Virus record (IMG/VR): IMGVR_UViG_3300032053_013952
Location: 1-24,452 of that record
Strand: one strand, 5' to 3'
Source of the DNA: a virus
Length of the DNA: 24,452 nt
Below the pieces are notes generated by a model. It did not search any database and was not told the DNA's origin. It saw only the letters and a program-made list of their open reading frames with translations. Shown one piece after another: positions 21,701-24,452 of the stretch. Numbering within the stretch: the stretch's first letter is position 1; every line of letters begins with the position of its first letter. The translations under genes and the position numbers were made by a program.

Positions 21701-22214
21701 GATATAGGGCAATATATTTTACGCCTGGCTCTTTTTTGTCCAAGAATAATATCTCATCATCTTTAATTGAGAATATGCCATATTCAGTATGTTTATCTAT
21801 TTTATAAAAACCTGAATCAGGGTAAAAGTAAACAGCTTTCTTGTTATATTCAACAGAATCTTTATTGTTTTTATCCACAATAAAAGCATCTTGTTGATTG
21901 GTGTTGATCATTGATATAATTTCGAATATAGGACTGATAGAATCGCCTTGTTCTAACTGTTGAAGGTTTATATCATGGTTGCCTAGAATAACATCTGTAG
22001 GGGCTATTCTAGAGAGTTTAATAAGAAATTCTGAGGCTAATATAAGTGAGCCTGGAGAAATGTTTATTTTGTGGTGATTTAAGTCTCCTGCCACAACAAT
22101 TCTATCTGGCTTATTTTTTATAAGGTCAGCATATAATCTGTCGAAAACTATTCTATATTCTTGGTGTCTTGATCCGAAACGTATTTGTACGTCTGCAATG
22201 TGTGCTATCTTCAT
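18762..22214 (-). CDS. SbcD-SbcC (Mre11-Rad50 / T4 gp47-gp46) fusion protein
   Basis: 1150 aa, both subunits in one uninterrupted frame. Residues 1-340 are an Mre11/SbcD-type phosphoesterase: HIADVQ (5-10), AGDLNHH (42-48), GNHD (78-81), YHG (His172) and GDIH (206-209). Residues 395-1150 are a Rad50/SbcC-type ATPase: Walker A GENYNGKS (426-433), a long coiled coil, zinc hook CPTC (781-784), signature ASGAQ (1046-1050, where LSGGQ/E is usual), Walker B CIIDEGFGTLD (1074-1084) and ITH (His1110). The complex resects DNA ends and in T4 is needed for recombination-dependent replication. Oddities: motif I has Gln10 in place of the usual His, and GDIH replaces GHxH. AAGAAG lies 9 nt before the ATG. 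In an operon after primase and a 121-aa protein. Confidence 0.93.
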   Translation of the reverse strand: MKIAHIADVQIRFGSRHQEYRIVFDRLYADLIKNKPDRIVVAGDLNHHKINISPGSLILASEFLIKLSRIAPTDVILGNHDINLQQLEQGDSISPIFEIISMINTNQQDAFIVDKNNKDSVEYNKKAVYFYPDSGFYKIDKHTEYGIFSIKDDEILFLDKKEPGVKYIALYHGTVYGARGDNGYEQKGDNLMRLSTFKNFDIGIFGDIHEYQTFRDDESIAYCGSLIQQNYGESLEKGYLLWDTSTNTHQRKFIPNDYGFAKVVISKGENVDDRLSHIKFSHNKKKTKVHVILEEYEENFSQERENQIVKTIKEKHGCEIVKVEHSFVTKDIIVDDDAPEDPRKQSEEYIKEFIKDGTFDCDEEDLINILKLHAQINQELGIKEHEAKTNKSWSIDKVEISNIFSFPIKTTVIDFNSLSGITGLFGENYNGKSNVIKAIVWGLYKEILGGGDAKFLVNIYTDSNQGSVKIYLTIDDKKYLIYRTVKTTKHKDGKISNSYGIKYQSLEFEYDEDGNLDNEKWENEKSDEKTAEKKEVESLVEGAIGEFDDFTKVTLQVQGGKDDYISQSQQPKNSLISRYLGLEAYSMRYEYANEYFKEIKKKQKEIGDKLNIELKITEIQKEKADKDIMMDRLKKEKADVEISRDKTDAEVLELTKKLEKTDTVQYSDKSVVEGMIATEEENLVKYKKAIEVLEKWLLENFKKELPFKEGETLESVTSDLEKQQESFKTEKESYITINDWLKENPKKELPNIEGVDDAISVIREEILNLQNQLPGLRGKSCPTCGSVQKKADPDKEKECLDLIKTKNDLIAQKQVVLNSHKDSSKFNTECDNQSNKLINLTESLKIKKERVAALKERVNLFNNMKDIIEHNKNVEDKTVRLNNGKNIKIQTDKKLETLKDNLLKIKSNENKIKNNKLTQEKIDEAADILKAYKFTFANLEKNIHTIYGDIRVFESDIKTYSEKLETIKEAEKMFKKYSIYLQATHRDGIPALIIRKKLPIINSKINSILQHIVNFKVELDISASGDVTESFYYSNDKSDALPLQFASGAQKFVSSIAIKDALHFISALTKPSMCIIDEGFGTLDTRLSMEIVNILQYLKNKHKNIIVITHKNEIKDFADNIIEVTKVRTGITQEVLDSNPEAGTTRISIS

Positions 22215-22229
22215 ATTAACTTCTTAAAA

Positions 22230-22595
22230 TTATTCTTTATATCTTCTTCTCATCTCCCATAACCATTCCAATGTCACCATTGTGATATCGTTTAAATCTT
22301 CATTGTCCACTATATCACTATGTTTACCGCCCCTTGGCATATCATATAACAATCTAGCTATTTTATCTAAGTAATAAACTTGATCTTCTATTGCTTCTCC
22401 TTCTGAAAATGGTCTTCCAAGAAAACCAATCGGATAAGCTTCAAATAATTTATGGGTTTCACTTTTGTCTATTTGATTTCTTAATCGTGTATTGCGTTTT
22501 TTGCCTTTCTCTTTATGCGTACCTTTAAGTCCTTCAAGAAAGTCTAATTCATTCCATTTTTTTTTGATATATTCTTTTTGTTTAGAGTCTGGCAT
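22230..22595 (-). CDS. Hypothetical protein (121 aa) between primase and SbcD-SbcC
   Basis: 121 aa, not recognised. The N-terminal third is basic (KQKEYIKKKWNELDFLEGLK, then THKEKGKKRNTRLRNQ), suggesting nucleic-acid contact. The C-terminal part is acidic then helical with two Trp (DNEDLNDITMVTLEWLWEMR). It is tightly packed: 3 nt after primase and 15 nt before the SbcD-SbcC fusion. Position suggests a replication or recombination accessory factor; no motif proves it. Confidence 0.6.
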   Translation of the reverse strand: MPDSKQKEYIKKKWNELDFLEGLKGTHKEKGKKRNTRLRNQIDKSETHKLFEAYPIGFLGRPFSEGEAIEDQVYYLDKIARLLYDMPRGGKHSDIVDNEDLNDITMVTLEWLWEMRRRYKE

Positions 22596-22598
22596 GTG

Positions 22599-23588
22599 TT
22601 ATTCATTTAATAATTTTGTAATTTGGAAACTTGTATCAATTTTTGTTGCTGTTTTTAATAAATCAGCCACAGCTTCTTTACCATTATCACTATCTTCATA
22701 AGTTTTTGAAATATCTTTTTTGCCTTTCAAATCTACAAAATATACATCTAATCCCAAAGAGTTTAATTGATTGTATATATTTAAACTATCAGCAAAAGCA
22801 TCACTATCCAAACATAAGATAACTTTACAATTGTTATCCAATAATCTTTTCAACAACAATGGTGATACTCCTTTTCCTAATAATGGAATTGAATTTGGTA
22901 TCCTCAAAGAATCAAAAACTCCTTCCACCAAATATACAGGCAAATCCCAATTAATATAAAATTCATTGAAAATAATATCTTCAACATTAGGCGAATCTGG
23001 CTTATAATAAGGCAGTTTAGGATTCAGCATATACGATCTAGCTTCAAAGTAATTTATTTTACCTGCAGCATTTAATGAAGGTAAAATAATTCTATATTTT
23101 CTTGGACCCGTTTCTGTATATCCTATTTGAAATCTATCTATTTGTTGAGGGGATATTTTTCTAGTTTTAGTCGCATATTCATAAGCCATGTTATATAACT
23201 TAGAATTCCTCTCTTGATTAAGATGCATGTAGCCTTCTGGTAAATCACAAGTAATTAAATCATAATTTATCTCAGGTTTTTTGAATACATTGAAATTGCT
23301 TGTTTTGTATTCAGGCAATACAAGTTTTAATCTTGCTAAATCACTTGAAGAGCCGTGATCATAAACTAGCCTATAAACAAATCCGCTATATTTACATTTC
23401 CAACATTTAAATACGTGGTCACTAGATTTGTAGGCGAGGTTAAATTTATCGTGGTCGTGTTTACATTTAGGACTAGGACAATTAAACTCCCATTGATTTT
23501 TTGCTTCAGAATTTTTAGAATTTTTTGGAGAACCCAATATGCCTTCTAAAACATTGATTATTAACAAATTATCACCCTGACTAGTCAT
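22599..23588 (-). CDS. DnaG-type DNA primase (zinc finger plus Toprim)
   Basis: 329 aa. An N-terminal zinc finger has CPSPKC (37-42) and CWKC (62-65), with His44 and His46 near the first pair. A short linker leads to an RNA-polymerase-like region (RKYRIILPSLNAAGKINYFE, 163-182) and a Toprim core: YLVEGVFDSL (219-228, Glu222 and Asp226) and LCLDSDAF (258-265, Asp261 and Asp263). It lacks a helicase domain and is close in size to T4 gp61 (about 340 aa), which makes RNA primers for lagging-strand synthesis. It heads an operon with the 121-aa protein, the SbcD-SbcC fusion and the 142-aa protein. A TATATTTG box lies 4 nt before the ATG, implying an almost leaderless message. Confidence 0.88.
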   Translation of the reverse strand: MTSQGDNLLIINVLEGILGSPKNSKNSEAKNQWEFNCPSPKCKHDHDKFNLAYKSSDHVFKCWKCKYSGFVYRLVYDHGSSSDLARLKLVLPEYKTSNFNVFKKPEINYDLITCDLPEGYMHLNQERNSKLYNMAYEYATKTRKISPQQIDRFQIGYTETGPRKYRIILPSLNAAGKINYFEARSYMLNPKLPYYKPDSPNVEDIIFNEFYINWDLPVYLVEGVFDSLRIPNSIPLLGKGVSPLLLKRLLDNNCKVILCLDSDAFADSLNIYNQLNSLGLDVYFVDLKGKKDISKTYEDSDNGKEAVADLLKTATKIDTSFQITKLLNE

Positions 23589-23592
23589 AGTG

Positions 23593-23602
23593 CAAATATA
23601 AT
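23593..23602 (-). promoter_or_regulatory. Host-type (early/middle) promoter box before primase
   Basis: On the minus strand ATTATATTTG with TAnnTTTG at 23593-23600; the same 10-mer precedes the nuclease and 200-aa genes. An upstream T8 tract (23603-23612 region) and TTTC (23621-23624), a 3/4 match to TTTG at 20 nt spacing, accompany it. The ATG follows after 4 nt. Confidence 0.45.
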
Positions 23603-23630
23603 CAAAAAAAAGTGAAGAATGAAATTTTAA

Positions 23631-24227
23631 TTAACCTTGTGTTGATAATTGTTTATCAATCATTATTAAATGGCAAGCTCCAATAACATATGCATCTGAC
23701 ATGTCATAGTTTTCATCCATTAATTTTCTAGTTCTTGTGCTATATCTCCAATTTATTTGAGGTTCTAACTTCATTACTTTTTTCCAAATTTCATGCTTAA
23801 TAGAAACTTCTCCTTTGGTTCCTTCTTCAGAAACTTCTTCAGAATCTAATGCTTCTGCCGCTTCTTTTTTGGATTGTTTTGGAAATACTGTTGATCTTGC
23901 GCTGTTTACATTGTAATAAACAGGCTCAATTCCAAAAGTCATATATAAATAAGCGCTAACAAGGCCGTTGAAATAATTTAATATCGCAATAGTTTCGGCT
24001 GATGAAAATTTGCCTTTGAATTTTTTTAGAGGCTCTTCTATCGCAATCATTTCAATCGGCATTTCTGTTATTTTTTCTCTCTTAAATTCTTCTATAAAAA
24101 TTTGTAATCTTTCAAACTTGCTTTGTTTGCTGTTAAATTTTGCGCAGCTCATTTTTAATAGCTTTCCGTCATTGTTAAATACACAATAGCCAACGCAAGA
24201 AGATGAAATGTCGAGTGATAATATCAT
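23631..24227 (-). CDS. RuvC-like Holliday junction resolvase
   Basis: 198 aa with a RuvC/RNase H-like fold. The first strand carries LDISSSCVGYCVF (5-17, Asp6), the second acidic residue is in IAIEEPL (61-67, Glu64), and MSDAYVIGACHL (176-187, Asp178) supplies the C-terminal acidic residue. NVNSARSTVF (106-115) and a central helix ILNYFNGLVSAYL fit phage RuvC-like resolvases. A charged insert lies at about 120-145. It should cut four-way junctions during recombination or before packaging. It ends 42 nt before the primase start and follows a terminator (24251-24276); its promoter is not clear, although TTTATTATTATAAAA overlaps the T-rich end of that terminator. Confidence 0.85.
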   Translation of the reverse strand: MILSLDISSSCVGYCVFNNDGKLLKMSCAKFNSKQSKFERLQIFIEEFKREKITEMPIEMIAIEEPLKKFKGKFSSAETIAILNYFNGLVSAYLYMTFGIEPVYYNVNSARSTVFPKQSKKEAAEALDSEEVSEEGTKGEVSIKHEIWKKVMKLEPQINWRYSTRTRKLMDENYDMSDAYVIGACHLIMIDKQLSTQG

Positions 24228-24240
24228 AAGTTTTTTTTAT

Positions 24241-24276
24241 AATAATAAAGAAAGCCTTGACAAAAATCAAGGCTTT
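24241..24276 (-). terminator. Intrinsic terminator after the right-edge gene
   Basis: On the minus strand AAAGCCTTGA (24267-24276) pairs perfectly with TCAAGGCTTT (24251-24260) around a TTTTTG loop, followed by CTTTATTATT. It lies 26 nt past the stop of the partial gene at the right edge and directly before the resolvase gene. Confidence 0.88.
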
Positions 24277-24302
24277 AAATAAAACATTTATGATAATAAG
24301 GA

Positions 24303-24452
24303 TTAAACGTCGATTTCTAAACTAAAGTTTATAATATCTGTATAACTTTTTTGTACTGGTTCGCTTGTTTTTGCAATAGCAATCAATTCGTTCTTAAGAT
24401 TATAAAGACCTATTTCTGTTATATACAGAGGATCGTAATTGTTTATATTGTT
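24303..24452 (-). CDS. C-terminus of a probable virion protein (partial)
   Basis: 49 codons plus a TAA stop run off the right edge of the window on the minus strand. The visible C-terminus includes DPLYITEIGLYNLKNELIAI, then AKTSEPVQKSY and NFSLEIDV. An 'ITEIGLY...nelIAia' strand pattern is typical of phage baseplate or tail-fibre/collar proteins (compare the tail-collar fibre family DUF3751), so a tail component is likely. A strong terminator follows. Only the end is present, so the assignment is tentative. Confidence 0.6.
   Translation of the reverse strand, partial: NNINNYDPLYITEIGLYNLKNELIAIAKTSEPVQKSYTDIINFSLEIDV

Overview
The window is a dense, AT-rich stretch (roughly 30% G+C by eye) of a tailed double-stranded DNA phage genome, most likely a large myovirus-like phage of a Bacteroidota host. 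Evidence for a phage: short overlapping genes, a recombination-replication set (fused Mre11/Rad50-type nuclease, primase, RuvC-like resolvase, PD-(D/E)XK nuclease, SNF2-type helicase), an amidase endolysin, and many small low-complexity proteins of virion type. Evidence for a Bacteroidota host: several genes are preceded by TAnnTTTG boxes, two of them with a TTTG element exactly 20 nt upstream, and Shine-Dalgarno sequences are mostly weak or absent. The host assignment is inference; there is no integrase, tRNA, rRNA, CRISPR array or insertion sequence.

Layout, left to right (almost everything reads leftward on the minus strand). 1-1845: a PcfJ-like protein and two unknowns, one with a very basic AT-hook-like tail. 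1899-3761: a 593-aa probable virion protein bounded by its own promoter and terminator. 3793-5307: a four-gene unit behind a host-type promoter, starting with what looks like a degenerate phage metallopeptidase. 5310-6751: three small genes behind a late-type promoter; two begin with helices resembling a T4 capsid-targeting peptide. 6758-9168: a second, divergent PcfJ-like protein with an N-terminal zinc ribbon, plus an unknown. 9161-9916: an acidic protein built of degenerate VDMN repeats. 9924-10453: a lone plus-strand HNH-like gene with a host-type promoter. 10454-13877: unknown structural-type genes and the endolysin. 13914-17619: helicase, Hc1-like protein, unknown and Cas4/AddB-like nuclease. 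17641-18330: a plus-strand gene with a proline-rich repeat tail. 18331-23602: coiled-coil protein, SbcD-SbcC fusion, unknown, primase. 23631-24227: RuvC-like resolvase. 24303-24452: the C-terminus of a gene running off the right edge.

The most useful regulatory observation is that two promoter-like motifs partition the genes. Class 1, a T-tract + GG/CG + 1-3 nt + TATTTATTA (an identical 15-mer TATTTATTAATAAAA at two sites), lies before virion-type genes. Class 2, ATTATATTTG or TAAATTTG, lies before the primase/SbcCD operon, the nuclease/helicase operon, the 200-aa gene operon and the HNH gene. This resembles a late versus early/middle split. Five intrinsic terminators on the minus strand separate the units. 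The DNA-processing genes together look like a recombination-dependent replication module of the T4 gp46/gp47 kind, but here the two nuclease subunits are one 1150-aa polypeptide.
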